Assembly: GCF_016616235.1 (NCBI RefSeq) | Contig: NZ_CP067100.1 | Coordinates: forward strand, 7,437,001-7,501,000 | Reading direction: 5' to 3' | DNA from: Bradyrhizobium diazoefficiens | GTDB taxonomy: Bacteria > Pseudomonadota > Alphaproteobacteria > Rhizobiales > Xanthobacteraceae | Length of the DNA stretch: 64,000 nt | Shown: positions 34,388 through 43,145 of the stretch, one piece after another | Layout of the letters: each line of letters begins with the position of its first letter | Position numbering within the stretch: the first letter of the stretch is position 1 | Program-made: the position numbers and the translations under genes | Notes under the pieces: model-generated | What the model was told of the DNA's origin: nothing | Seen by the model: only the letters and a program-made list of their open reading frames with translations | Databases searched by the model: none

Positions 34388-35338
34388 TCACTCCGCCCAG
34401 ATCAGATCCTGAAGCTCCACGAGATCGTCCGCCCTCTCCTGCCAGCCCTCGATGCAGATGTGGCTGTCGAGGTCGCTGGCGTGGTGCAGCAGCATCAGGG
34501 CCATCAAGCGCCGCTTCAGCGTGTAGTCCGGCTTCGCATAGCCAAAACCTTCGAGCAGGCTGCGCACCCGCCCCGGCCGGCCCGCCGCCATGAACGCGCC
34601 GGGGCCGAGCAGGTCATAGTCGCGCCATCCGGCGCGGACGTCACCGAAGTCGAACAGGCCGCCGAGCGACCATTGATCGTCATGACAGGCGAGCAAAAAG
34701 TTCTCCGGGATGTATTCGCCGATCAGGATCACGGGCGGCGCATCCATCGGGATCAGCTCGGCCGCATCGCGCAGGAGATCGTCGAGGCCGGCCAGAAATT
34801 TCGGCGCAAGGCCGAGACGGGTGTGCCTGGCGCGGCAACCCTGCATCTGCTGGCGCATGAACGCATCCCAGCGCGGCTCGATCTCCGCGAGCGGGCCGAG
34901 CGGCGCGCGCTGGACGGCGGCAATGGTCTTGCCGATCTGGCGCAGCACGCGCTCCTTCTGGTCCTCCGGAAGGTGTGGCCAGACTTCCGAGCCTAGCGTG
35001 CCGGCGAGGCGCGTGATGATCAGATAGGGCCAGCCGTCGCGCTCCCCTTCGGCGACGATCTCGGGAATCGGCAGAGGAAGACGTCCCGCGAGCTGCGTCA
35101 GCGAGCCACGCTCGGAGACGAATTGCGCGCGGAGTAGCCGCGGGAATATCTTCAGGATCAACTTTTCACCGAGACCCACGACGAGATTGGTGCCGGTCGC
35201 AAACACATGTGGCGAGCCGACATCGAGGCGATGGCTGCGCGCGATGTCGATGGCGACGGGCAGCCATTGCGCGGACGAGTTCCGAAAGGCACGAAAGCTT
35301 TCGTCGTCGGTGAAGTCCGGCAATGGAGCGATGGTCAT
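34388..35338 (-). CDS. APH/choline-kinase-fold phosphotransferase with altered catalytic loop
   Basis: 316 residues. Kinase-like fold: nucleotide-side Lys63 (EKLILKIF), YLIITRLAG hinge region, and metal-binding DFGD (230-233). The catalytic loop, normally HGDxxPxN, reads LIGEYIPENFLL: the His is Ile206 and the catalytic Asp is Glu208, while Pro and Asn are kept. The protein may have a modified or lost kinase activity. Its target, perhaps an antibiotic or a small alcohol or amine, is unknown. It stands alone, pointing away from the sigma-54 operon. Confidence 0.75.
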   Translation of the reverse strand: MTIAPLPDFTDDESFRAFRNSSAQWLPVAIDIARSHRLDVGSPHVFATGTNLVVGLGEKLILKIFPRLLRAQFVSERGSLTQLAGRLPLPIPEIVAEGERDGWPYLIITRLAGTLGSEVWPHLPEDQKERVLRQIGKTIAAVQRAPLGPLAEIEPRWDAFMRQQMQGCRARHTRLGLAPKFLAGLDDLLRDAAELIPMDAPPVILIGEYIPENFLLACHDDQWSLGGLFDFGDVRAGWRDYDLLGPGAFMAAGRPGRVRSLLEGFGYAKPDYTLKRRLMALMLLHHASDLDSHICIEGWQERADDLVELQDLIWAE

Positions 35339-35362
35339 CGGCGCAAGCCCAGCAAACGGTGC

Positions 35363-35495
35363 ACCTCTCCCGCTTGCGGGAGAGGTCGCGCCGAAGGCGC
35401 GGGTGAGGGCTCTCTCCTCTTGGGGGTTCTCGATTGCGGAGACACCCTCTCCCCAACCCTCCCCCGCAAGCGGGGGAGGGAGCGCACCTCACTCG
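35363..35495. repeat. Palindromic repeat, CTCTCCCGCTTGCGGGAGAGG type
   Basis: 5' palindrome with arms CCTCTCCCGC and GCGGGAGAGG at 35364-35387, a middle GCGCCGAAGGCGCGGGTGAGG segment, and a 3' palindrome CCCTCCCCCGC/GCGGGGGAGGG at 35457-35481. The same three-part unit recurs near 43985, 44170, 46893 and 58070. Confidence 0.8.
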
Positions 35496-35524
35496 CAGTC
35501 GCAGCGATGTCTAAACGCAACATC

Positions 35525-36850
35525 CTACCGCTCCGGGCTGGCGCGCTCGAACTGGCGCAGGAGCTTGTTGCCGCGCTCGGCGGCGGCCTCCAACGCAGCC
35601 TGCGCGATCTTGTGGCCGGCAAAGGCCTGCTCCAGCTCGTCTTCGATCGCGCCGCGGATCAGCACGAAGGAGCCGAGCCTGATGCCCTTCGAATTTTCCG
35701 TCGGCGGATGCAGCGTGATCTCCTCGAACGAGATCGCCGTGCCCGGATTGCGCTCGTAAAAGCCTTGCGCGCGCGTCAGCTCAAAGGCGGCGCGGGTAAC
35801 AGGCAAGTACCCGGTGTTCTGGTGCCAGGCCGCCTGCACGCCGGGCTGCGACAAATAGGCGAAGAATCGCGCCACGCCCTTGTATTCCTCGCGCGGCCGG
35901 TCGCGCAGCACCCACAGCGTGGCGCCGCCGATGATCGAGTTCTGCGGCGCGCCTTTCACATCGGGCCAGTACGGCATCATGCCGTAGCCGATCTCGAATT
36001 TTGAATTGGCCTTGATGTCGGCGCGCGTCGCCGAAGAGCCGATGAAGATGCCGCATTCGCCGTTCTGGAAGCGCGGCTCGGCCGCCTGGCCGCGGCCGCT
36101 GTAGTCGAACACCTTGGTCTTCTGCCACTCGGCGAGCTGGGCGACGTGCCTGACTACGACGGGGTTGTTGATGGTCAATTCGGCATCGAGCCCGGCAAAG
36201 CCGTTGGCGCGCGTCGCCAGCGGCAGATTGTGGAAGGCGGAGAAATTCTCGATGTGGATCCAGGACGGCCATGACGTCGTGAAGCCGCACGCCGCGCCGC
36301 GCTCGCGCAACCGCTTGGCCGCCAGCCCGAGCTCGGGCCAGGTCTTCGGCGGCGTCTCCGGATCGAGGCCGGCGTCGCGGAACATGGTCTTGTTGTAGTA
36401 GAGGATCGGCGTCGAGGAATTGAACGGGAACGACAGCAGATTGCCGCTCGCGTCGGTGTAGTAGCCGGAGACAGCGGGCAGGTAATCGTCGCGCGAGAAC
36501 GGCTCGTTCATGTCCCGCATCAGGCTGAACACCGGATAGATCGCGCCCCTGGCCGCGGTCATCGTCGCGGTGGCGACCTCGTTGACCTGGACGATGGCGG
36601 GCTGGCTGCGCGAGCGGAAGGCGAAGATCGCCGCCGTCACCGTCTCCGTGTAATTGCCCTTGTAGGTCGGGACGATGCGGTAATCGGATTGCGCGGCGTT
36701 GAAATCGGCGGCGAGCTTTTCCAGCTGCTTGCCGAGCTCGCCGGACATGGCGTGCCACCACGCGATGTCGGTGGCCGCCTGCGCCTGTGACGTGAACGTG
36801 AGGACCGCGGAGGCGGCGAGGGCCTGCATGAGACGCAATGCTGAAGTCAC
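35525..36850 (-). CDS. ugpB: Glycerol-3-phosphate-type ABC solute-binding protein (UgpB-like), orphan
   Basis: 441 residues, family 1 binding protein. Signal peptide LMQALAASAVLTFTSQAQA, then TDIAWWHAMSGELGKQLEKL and FPFNSSTPILYYNKTMFRDA, which are UgpB hallmarks. I chose the GTG at 36850, preceded by GGGAAGAG, to keep the whole signal peptide. The ugpAEC transporter genes are not beside it. It is divergent from a TRAP binding-protein gene. Confidence 0.8.
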   Translation of the reverse strand: MTSALRLMQALAASAVLTFTSQAQAATDIAWWHAMSGELGKQLEKLAADFNAAQSDYRIVPTYKGNYTETVTAAIFAFRSRSQPAIVQVNEVATATMTAARGAIYPVFSLMRDMNEPFSRDDYLPAVSGYYTDASGNLLSFPFNSSTPILYYNKTMFRDAGLDPETPPKTWPELGLAAKRLRERGAACGFTTSWPSWIHIENFSAFHNLPLATRANGFAGLDAELTINNPVVVRHVAQLAEWQKTKVFDYSGRGQAAEPRFQNGECGIFIGSSATRADIKANSKFEIGYGMMPYWPDVKGAPQNSIIGGATLWVLRDRPREEYKGVARFFAYLSQPGVQAAWHQNTGYLPVTRAAFELTRAQGFYERNPGTAISFEEITLHPPTENSKGIRLGSFVLIRGAIEDELEQAFAGHKIAQAALEAAAERGNKLLRQFERASPER

Positions 36851-37051
36851 GATGGCTCTTCCCGTATCGCAAGACCAAAGCGGCCGCCCCTGCTTAAGGC
36901 CCGGCCTCTGCGGTTTCAACCGGGAATGAGCGCCGACCGCGCCGCACAATCATCACGCAAGCCTGGTGCGGGATGGCCTTCCCTCAACCATCTGCTAGAT
37001 TGCATTGAACCTTTTGGTCCCGCCATAGACTCCACCACTGAGGGGTTGAGT

Positions 37052-38047
37052 GTGCCAGTGCTGAACCGTGCCGAACTCTCGCGGACCGGGGCGATCTTCG
37101 TTGCGCTTCTGCTCGCCGTCTGCGCGACGGGCGCTGCTGCGCGCGAATTCCGCGCCGCCGACACCCAGACCGAGGATTACCCGACCGTCCAGGCGCTGCG
37201 CTACATGGGCGCCCTGATCGCCGAGCGAACCAATGGCCGGCACGAGATCAAGGTATTCCACTCCCGCCAGCTCGGTGAGGAAAAGGAGACCATCGAGCAG
37301 ACCCGGGCCGGCGCGATCGACCTCAACCGGACCAATGTGGCGCTGATCGGCAATTTCGTTCCGGCCATGAACGTGCTCGCCATGCCGTTCCTGTTCCGGT
37401 CCATCGAGCACATGCAGAAAGTGCTGGACGGGCCTGTTGGCAACGAGATCCTCGGCAGCTTCGAGCCCTACGGCTTCGTCGGGCTTGCCTTCTACGATTC
37501 CGGCGCGCGGTCGATCTATAACGGTCTCCGCCCGGTCAGGAGCATCGCCGATCTCAAGGGATTGCGGATCCGGGTGCAGCAGTCCGAATTGATGAGCGAG
37601 ATGATCCGCTCGCTCGGCGCCGAGCCGGTCGAGCTTCCCTACGGGCAGGTGCTCACCGGACTTGCGACCCGTCTGATCGATGGCGCGGAAAACAACTGGC
37701 CATCCTTCGTGACGACGGACCATTACAAATATGCCGGCTATTACACGCTGACCGAACACACGATGAGCCCCGAAGTGCTGGTGATCTCGCTCAAGGCCTG
37801 GCAGAGCCTCTCCGCGGACGATCAGACGATCTTCCGGGAGGCGGCGCTGCGCTCCAGCCGCTTCATGCGCGAGAAGTGGCGCGACCTCGAGGAGCAGTCG
37901 CAGCGCAAGGCGGAGGCCGCCGGCATCACCGTCATCAAGGGCATCGACCGCAAGCCGTTCGAGGACGCGATGGCCGGCATCTACGCCAAGGCCGGCCGCG
38001 ATCCCGCCGCGGCCGCGCTGATCGAACGCATTCGCAAGGTGGAGTGA
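37052..38047 (+). CDS. TRAP-type solute-binding protein (DctP family) linked to a sensor kinase
   Basis: 331 residues with signal peptide (GAIFVALLLAVCATGAAA). DctP fold: QTEDYPTVQALRYMGALIAE, and the family motif GLRIRVQQSELMSEMIRSLG followed by EPVELPYGQVLTGLATRLID, with the Arg that binds a carboxylate. Start GTG at 37052 after GAGGGG. The small and large TRAP membrane proteins are absent; instead a histidine kinase gene starts 7 bp after the stop. This suggests the protein presents a ligand, probably an organic acid, to the kinase rather than to a transporter. Confidence 0.8.
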   Translation: MPVLNRAELSRTGAIFVALLLAVCATGAAAREFRAADTQTEDYPTVQALRYMGALIAERTNGRHEIKVFHSRQLGEEKETIEQTRAGAIDLNRTNVALIGNFVPAMNVLAMPFLFRSIEHMQKVLDGPVGNEILGSFEPYGFVGLAFYDSGARSIYNGLRPVRSIADLKGLRIRVQQSELMSEMIRSLGAEPVELPYGQVLTGLATRLIDGAENNWPSFVTTDHYKYAGYYTLTEHTMSPEVLVISLKAWQSLSADDQTIFREAALRSSRFMREKWRDLEEQSQRKAEAAGITVIKGIDRKPFEDAMAGIYAKAGRDPAAAALIERIRKVE

Positions 38048-38053
38048 GCCGCG

Positions 38054-40180
38054 TTGGCTGCACCTGGACATAGCCTTGGACCGAGCCCTGGACCCAGCCT
38101 TGGACCCAGGCCTGGACACAGCGAGCGGGCAGACCGGGCGCCCGGCCCGGCCGGGCGGCTGCGCGCGCGTCTCGTCGGCCTGCTTCGCGCGGTACCGATC
38201 CGCTGGCGCATCCTGTCGATTGCGGCCCTGAACTCCGCCGTGGTGGTGGTGCTGGTGGGGCTGATCTGGAACGGCGCCCAGGTGCTGAGCTCCGCCTGGG
38301 ACGACGTGCGCCAGGTGCGCGAGTCCGACCGGATCCTGGCGCTGCTCGAGAGCGAGACCGGACGGCTGCAGAACCTGATCCACCGCTACATCAACCAGCC
38401 GAGCCCGGACCTGTTCGCCGAGATCCTGCTGCTGCGCGAGGCGGTGCTGGGTACGCTGACGGGCCGCGCCGCCAAGGACCCGATGCTGTCGGGCTCGGTC
38501 GAGGAGCTCGAGCGCACCACGGACCGCTTCCTCAACGGTTTTGGCGAGCTGCGCAGCGTGCAGGCCACCATCGCCAGGACCTATGAGGAGCAGGTGCAGG
38601 GCCCGGCCAAGGACATGGCCGGCCTCTATTCCATCATTGAAGGGGCCACCGGCCATCGCGACGCGCTGATCTGGCCCTCGCTCGGCAAGTCCCGCGAGGC
38701 CTTCACCGCGATGCTGGTCGCGGCCAACTCCTATTATCTGTCGCTGTCGCCGGCGGCCGCCGACGATGCGCGCCGCAACACCGAGACGATCGAGAAGACC
38801 ATTCCGGTGATGATCGACCTCGCCGACAACGACCTCCAGAAGATGGCGCTGCAAAAGCTCAGGGCCCGCACCGCGGCGCTGCGCGAGGGCTTTGCAAAAC
38901 TTTCCGAGCAGCTGACGAACCGCACCGAGCTCTTGCGCAACACCATCGACGCCAGCCAGGCCGAGGCGATCGGCGCCATCGACGACCTCTCGACCAAGAT
39001 GCGCCAGCGCGAGCAGAAAGCGCAGGAGACTTTTGATCGGACCCTCGCCGATATCTCTCGCCGCGTCCTCTCTATCGCCGTGATCTTCCTCGGCATCATC
39101 CTCACCGCCGGCGTGCTGATCGCGCTCTCGATCCGCCTGCCGCTGCAGCAGATCATGGCGGCGATGCGCGCCATCACCCTCGGCGATCTCGACCGCGAGG
39201 TGCAGGGCACCAAAGCCCGCGACGAGGTCGGCGCCATGGCGCGCGCGGTGGAAGTATTCCGCGAGAACGCGATCGCGAAACGCCAGACCGAGGACGAGCT
39301 GCGGGCGTCGAAGGAAAAGGCCGAGAGCGCGCTGCTCGAGCTCAACACCGCCCAGCAGAACCTGATCGACGCCGAACGGCTCGCCGCGCTCGGCGGCCTC
39401 GTCGCCGGCGTCGCCCACGAGGTCAACAACCCGATCGGCATCAGCCTGACCGTTGCCTCGAGCTTTGCCCGGCGCACCGAGATCTTCGAGGCCCAGCTCA
39501 AGGGTGACGGCGGCTTGCGCCGCTCGCAGCTGGAGGAATTCGTGCAGTCCTCGCGTGACGCCTCGCAGCAGCTCGTCGCCAACCTCACCCGCGCCGGCGA
39601 GCTGATCCAGTCGTTCAAGCAGGTCGCGGTCGACCGCTCCCATGCCGAGCGGCGGCAATTCTCGCTCAGCGAAGCCACCGACCAGATCATCGCCAGCCTG
39701 CGGCCCGTGCTGAAGCGCTCGCCGATCACGCTCGAGGTCGACGTGCCCGAGGGGCTTCTGCTCGACGGCTATCCCGGCTCCTACGGCCAGATCCTGACCA
39801 ACCTCTTCCTCAACGCCGCCAACCATGCCTTCGCCGACGGCCGCGCCGGCACCATCACGATCTCGGCGCGGCCGCGCGGCACCGAGGACATCGAGATCAT
39901 CTTCAGCGATGACGGCGCCGGCATGACCCCCGACGTGCAGCGCCAGGCCTTTGACCCATTCTTTACCACGCGGCGCAACGAAGGTGGCACGGGACTTGGC
40001 CTGCATATCGTCTATAACCTCGTGACCCAGCAGCTTGGCGGGCGGATGATGCTGGAATCCAAGCTGGGACAAGGCACTACTTTTCGCATTATCATGCCGC
40101 GGGTCGCCAGGGGCGGCGCGCAAAGCACAGAGACTGACGGGACTTCTCAATGGCCGAACAGGACGATGTCCTCCACCTGA
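38054..40180 (+). CDS. Membrane sensor histidine kinase with HAMP domain
   Basis: 708 residues from a TTG start (GGAG 9 nt upstream). N-terminus is a Pro/Gly/Ser repeat, then TM1 about 51-72, a roughly 265-residue helical periplasmic domain, TM2 about 337-359 (IAVIFLGIILTAGVLIALSI), HAMP about 360-415, phospho-accepting His455 (GVAHEVNNP) and ATPase motifs NLFLNAANHA, DDGAGM, GGTGLGL. It is co-transcribed with the DctP-like protein and overlaps the next gene by 31 bp. A leader of only cytoplasmic repeats before TM1 is unusual. Confidence 0.85.
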   Translation: MAAPGHSLGPSPGPSLGPRPGHSERADRAPGPAGRLRARLVGLLRAVPIRWRILSIAALNSAVVVVLVGLIWNGAQVLSSAWDDVRQVRESDRILALLESETGRLQNLIHRYINQPSPDLFAEILLLREAVLGTLTGRAAKDPMLSGSVEELERTTDRFLNGFGELRSVQATIARTYEEQVQGPAKDMAGLYSIIEGATGHRDALIWPSLGKSREAFTAMLVAANSYYLSLSPAAADDARRNTETIEKTIPVMIDLADNDLQKMALQKLRARTAALREGFAKLSEQLTNRTELLRNTIDASQAEAIGAIDDLSTKMRQREQKAQETFDRTLADISRRVLSIAVIFLGIILTAGVLIALSIRLPLQQIMAAMRAITLGDLDREVQGTKARDEVGAMARAVEVFRENAIAKRQTEDELRASKEKAESALLELNTAQQNLIDAERLAALGGLVAGVAHEVNNPIGISLTVASSFARRTEIFEAQLKGDGGLRRSQLEEFVQSSRDASQQLVANLTRAGELIQSFKQVAVDRSHAERRQFSLSEATDQIIASLRPVLKRSPITLEVDVPEGLLLDGYPGSYGQILTNLFLNAANHAFADGRAGTITISARPRGTEDIEIIFSDDGAGMTPDVQRQAFDPFFTTRRNEGGTGLGLHIVYNLVTQQLGGRMMLESKLGQGTTFRIIMPRVARGGAQSTETDGTSQWPNRTMSST
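38063..38122 (+). repeat. Five tandem 12-bp repeats at the start of the kinase gene
   Basis: Units CCTGGACATAGC, CTTGGACCGAGC, CCTGGACCCAGC, CTTGGACCCAGG and CCTGGACACAGC follow each other without gaps and encode PGHS-LGPS-PGPS-LGPR-PGHS. Copy number could change in whole codons without breaking the frame. Confidence 0.9.
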
Positions 40181-41895
40181 TCGACGACACCGGTATCGCA
40201 CCGGAGGACCAGAACGTACGGAAATGGAAGATCGCCGTCATCGACGACGATCCGGCCGTGCATGACGGCACGCGTTTTGCGCTCTCGGATTATTCCCTCA
40301 ACGGCCAGGGCCTGGAGATTCTCTCCGCCCATTCCGCGGCCGAAGGCCGCAAGCTGATGGCCGCGCATAGCGACATCGCCGCGGTGCTGCTCGACGTCAT
40401 CATGGAGACCGACGTCGCCGGACTGGAGCTGGTCGAATATATCCGCAACGAGCTCAAGAACGAGACGGTGCGCATTATCCTGCGCACCGGCCAGCCCGGC
40501 CAGGCGCCGGAGCGGCGCGTGATCGTGCAGTACGACATCAACGACTACAAGGCCAAGACCGAGCTCACCGCCGACAAGCTGTTCACCTCGCTGACCGCCG
40601 CGCTGCGCTCCTATCAGCAGCTCGAGCGCATGCTGCAGACGAGGCGCGGACTCGAGATCATCATTGACGCCGCCTCGACCCTGTACGACTTCAAGTCGAT
40701 GCAGCGGCTCGCCGAGGGCGTGCTGACCCAGCTCGCCTCGCTGCTCAATGTCGATTGCGCCGGCATCCTGGTGCTGCGCGACAATGGCGGCGTCGATCCC
40801 GAGCTCTCGGTGCTGGCGGGAAGCGGCTGCTATAGCCGCTTCATCGGCACCACCTCCTCGAAGGCGCTCGATCCTGATTTGCGCGAGATGGTCGAAGCCG
40901 CGTTCCAGCGCCGCAAGAACGAATTCGCCGACCACCGTAGCGTGATTTACCTGCGCACCGGATCCGGCCGCGAGGTCGTGGTGCTGCTCCAGGCCGAGCG
41001 CGAGCTGTCCGAGACCGACCGCTCGCTGGTCGAGATCTTCTCCAGCCGGCTCTCGATCGCGTTCGACAACGTCATCCTCTACCAGCAGCTCCAGGACGCC
41101 AACTCCCAGCTGGAAGACCGCGTCGCCCAGCGCACCCGGGCGCTGATGCAGGCCAACCGCCGGCTGTCGGCGCAATGGCTGCGGCTGCAGCGCGCCAACG
41201 GCTTCAAGAACGAGATTCTGGGCACCGTCGCGCACGATTTGAAGAACCCGCTCGGCGTCATTCTCGGCCGTACCGAGATGCTGAAGGAGCTGATCTCGAC
41301 CGGCGCGTCGGAAAGCGGCGTGGTCGCCCAGATCGACCACATCCGCGACGCCACCAAGCGGCTGACCACGATGGTCGATCACCTGATCTCGGACGCAATG
41401 GCCGATGCCTTCGACATCACCATCCGCCGCGAGCCGGTCGACGTCGCGGCCCTGGTCAAGGAGGTCACCGAAGCCAACCAGCCGCTCGCCGTCAACAAGC
41501 AGCAATCGATCAGCGTCACCGCGCCTGCCAACATCGTCACCATGTGCGACACCGACCGCATTCGCGAGGCGATCGACAACCTCATCAGCAACGCGATCAA
41601 ATATTCGCCGATCGGCGGCAAGATCGGCGTCGCCGTCAGCCATGAGGGCAGCGACACCATCATCCGCGTCAGCGACGAGGGCGCGGGCCTGTCACCGGAA
41701 GACCTCGGCCGCCTGTTCGGCCGGTTCCAGCGGCTGTCCGCCAAGCCGACCGCGGGCGAGAGCTCGACGGGGCTTGGGTTGTCGATCGTCAAGCGTATTG
41801 TCGACATGCATGGCGGCGAGGTGACGGCCGAGAGCGACGGCCCCGGCAAGGGCTCGACCTTCACAATCACCCTGCCCGCGACCGAGACGCCGTGA
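40150..41895 (+). CDS. Response-regulator/histidine-kinase hybrid with DUF3369 domain
   Basis: 581 residues. N-terminal receiver domain (acidic IDDD 31-34, phospho-acceptor Asp82 in LLDVIM), DUF3369 sensor region about 150-320, coiled coil about 320-350, phospho-accepting His362 (VAHDLKNPLGV) and ATPase motifs NLISNAIKYS, DEGAGL, STGLGLSIVKRI. The soluble layout (receiver first) suggests it takes phosphate from the membrane kinase encoded upstream and passes it on. It overlaps the kinase gene by 31 bp. Confidence 0.85.
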   Translation: MAEQDDVLHLIDDTGIAPEDQNVRKWKIAVIDDDPAVHDGTRFALSDYSLNGQGLEILSAHSAAEGRKLMAAHSDIAAVLLDVIMETDVAGLELVEYIRNELKNETVRIILRTGQPGQAPERRVIVQYDINDYKAKTELTADKLFTSLTAALRSYQQLERMLQTRRGLEIIIDAASTLYDFKSMQRLAEGVLTQLASLLNVDCAGILVLRDNGGVDPELSVLAGSGCYSRFIGTTSSKALDPDLREMVEAAFQRRKNEFADHRSVIYLRTGSGREVVVLLQAERELSETDRSLVEIFSSRLSIAFDNVILYQQLQDANSQLEDRVAQRTRALMQANRRLSAQWLRLQRANGFKNEILGTVAHDLKNPLGVILGRTEMLKELISTGASESGVVAQIDHIRDATKRLTTMVDHLISDAMADAFDITIRREPVDVAALVKEVTEANQPLAVNKQQSISVTAPANIVTMCDTDRIREAIDNLISNAIKYSPIGGKIGVAVSHEGSDTIIRVSDEGAGLSPEDLGRLFGRFQRLSAKPTAGESSTGLGLSIVKRIVDMHGGEVTAESDGPGKGSTFTITLPATETP

Positions 41896-41947
41896 TTTAA
41901 GTGCCAATATCTGAATGAGAAGACTTGAATAAGAAGACTTGAGTGAC

Positions 41948-42685
41948 ATGACCCAAAGCCAGCACATCATGATCGTCGACGACGAGGCCCCGGCCCGGGA
42001 GATGGTCGGCGATTACCTCAAGATGCACGGCTTCACCGTGACGCTATGCGACGGCGGCAAGTCGCTGCGCGCGGCGATTGACGGCAGCATGCCCGATCTC
42101 GTCGTGCTCGATCTCAACATGCCCGAGGAAGACGGGCTCTCGATCATCCGCGACCTCAAGAGCCGCATCAACGTGCCGGTCATCATGCTCACGGCCACCG
42201 CGAGCCCGATCGACCGCGTCGTCGGCCTCGAGCTCGGTGCCGACGATTACGTGGCAAAGCCCTGCGAGCTGCGCGAATTGATGGCCCGCATCCGATCGGT
42301 GCTGCGGCGGAGCGCGCCGGTGAAGGTCGTGGCCGCGGAAAGCGCCGCGGCGAAATCCGACAAGGAGCAATTGGTGCGGTTCGGCACCAAATGGCTCGAC
42401 CTCGAAGCCCAGGCGCTGCGCGACGACGAAGGCAACGAGCATCCGCTGACCGCATCCGAGTTCGGGCTATTGAAAGTGTTCGCGGCCAATCCGAAGCGGG
42501 TGCTGTCGCGCGAACGCCTGCTCGAGCTTGCCAATGCGCGCGACGCCGAGGCCTTCGACCGCGCCGTCGACCTGCGCATCATGCGCATCCGCCGCAAGAT
42601 CGAGCCCGATCCGACCAAGCCCGCCGTGATCCGCACCATCCGCGGCGGTGGCTATTTATTCTCGCCTCAGGGCGAGAAGGCATAA
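41948..42685 (+). CDS. OmpR-family response regulator
   Basis: 245 residues. Receiver domain with acceptor Asp55 (LVVLDLNMPEEDG) and Lys in YVAKPCELRELMARI; C-terminal winged helix (LTASEFGLLKVFAANPKRVL, RTIRGGGYLF). Last gene of the DctP-kinase-hybrid-regulator set, 52 bp after the hybrid kinase. I chose the ATG at 41948; a TTG at 41939 is possible. Target genes are unknown. Confidence 0.88.
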   Translation: MTQSQHIMIVDDEAPAREMVGDYLKMHGFTVTLCDGGKSLRAAIDGSMPDLVVLDLNMPEEDGLSIIRDLKSRINVPVIMLTATASPIDRVVGLELGADDYVAKPCELRELMARIRSVLRRSAPVKVVAAESAAAKSDKEQLVRFGTKWLDLEAQALRDDEGNEHPLTASEFGLLKVFAANPKRVLSRERLLELANARDAEAFDRAVDLRIMRIRRKIEPDPTKPAVIRTIRGGGYLFSPQGEKA

Positions 42686-42755
42686 GGCGCCGCGGAGGTG
42701 CGGCCGCGCACGCAACGCAAGCCCCGGAAATTGGTTCCTACCTGTCCAAGTGCCG

Positions 42756-42850
42756 TAGGGTGGGCGAAGCCGAAGACGTGCTCACCAGTCTCTCGATAAA
42801 GCTGCGAAAGATCGTGGGCACGGCGTTTCGCGCCTTTGCCTTCCCTACGA
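42756..42850. repeat. Degenerate GTAGGGTGGGCGAAG-type inverted repeat
   Basis: CCGTAGGGTGGGCGAAGCC at 42755-42773 and CGCCTTTGCCTTCCCTACG near 42832-42850 are imperfect inverted copies, with GTGGGCACGGCGTTTCGCGCC inside (its right half at 42816-42834). Same family as 25311-25437. It lies within a 460-bp gap (42686-43145) that holds no gene I can support. Confidence 0.6.
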
Positions 42851-42998
42851 AACCGCTGTCTTGGCGACGGGCGCTCCGGACAAAAAGGCGGTGTGCATCG
42901 CGCGACCAAACGCAATCCCCCGAAATACGTTCCCTGGCCAGATAATCTCCACCCCGCATTTTCCGTGCATTGAAATTCCACGACTTTTTGCCGGGAAT

Positions 42999-43025
42999 GT
43001 TTCGTCGCGCCCGGCGCGACGAAAC
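42999..43025. repeat. 27-bp palindrome upstream of the ECF sigma gene
   Basis: Arms GTTTCGTCGCGCC (42999-43011) and GGCGCGACGAAAC (43013-43025) pair perfectly around one base. It stands 121 bp before the sigma-factor start, in an otherwise AT-richer stretch. It could be an operator or a transcription terminator for the upstream region. Confidence 0.55.
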
Positions 43026-43145
43026 AATTTGGCGCCGCACGAAACCATTTTCCGCATTTCGTGCAGACGTCCCGAAACGTTGGCTCATTAACAGTTTGGC
43101 CCAAGGAAACGCCGCTCGGTTGCGGCGCTACGGGGAGCCAAGTCC

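Noticed and set aside
36995..40201. A 1068-codon open frame on the minus strand
   Set aside because: It is antisense to the DctP and histidine kinase genes, which have clear domains. High G+C codon bias of the real genes leaves the opposite frame open; its translation is rich in Arg, Gly and His without any fold.
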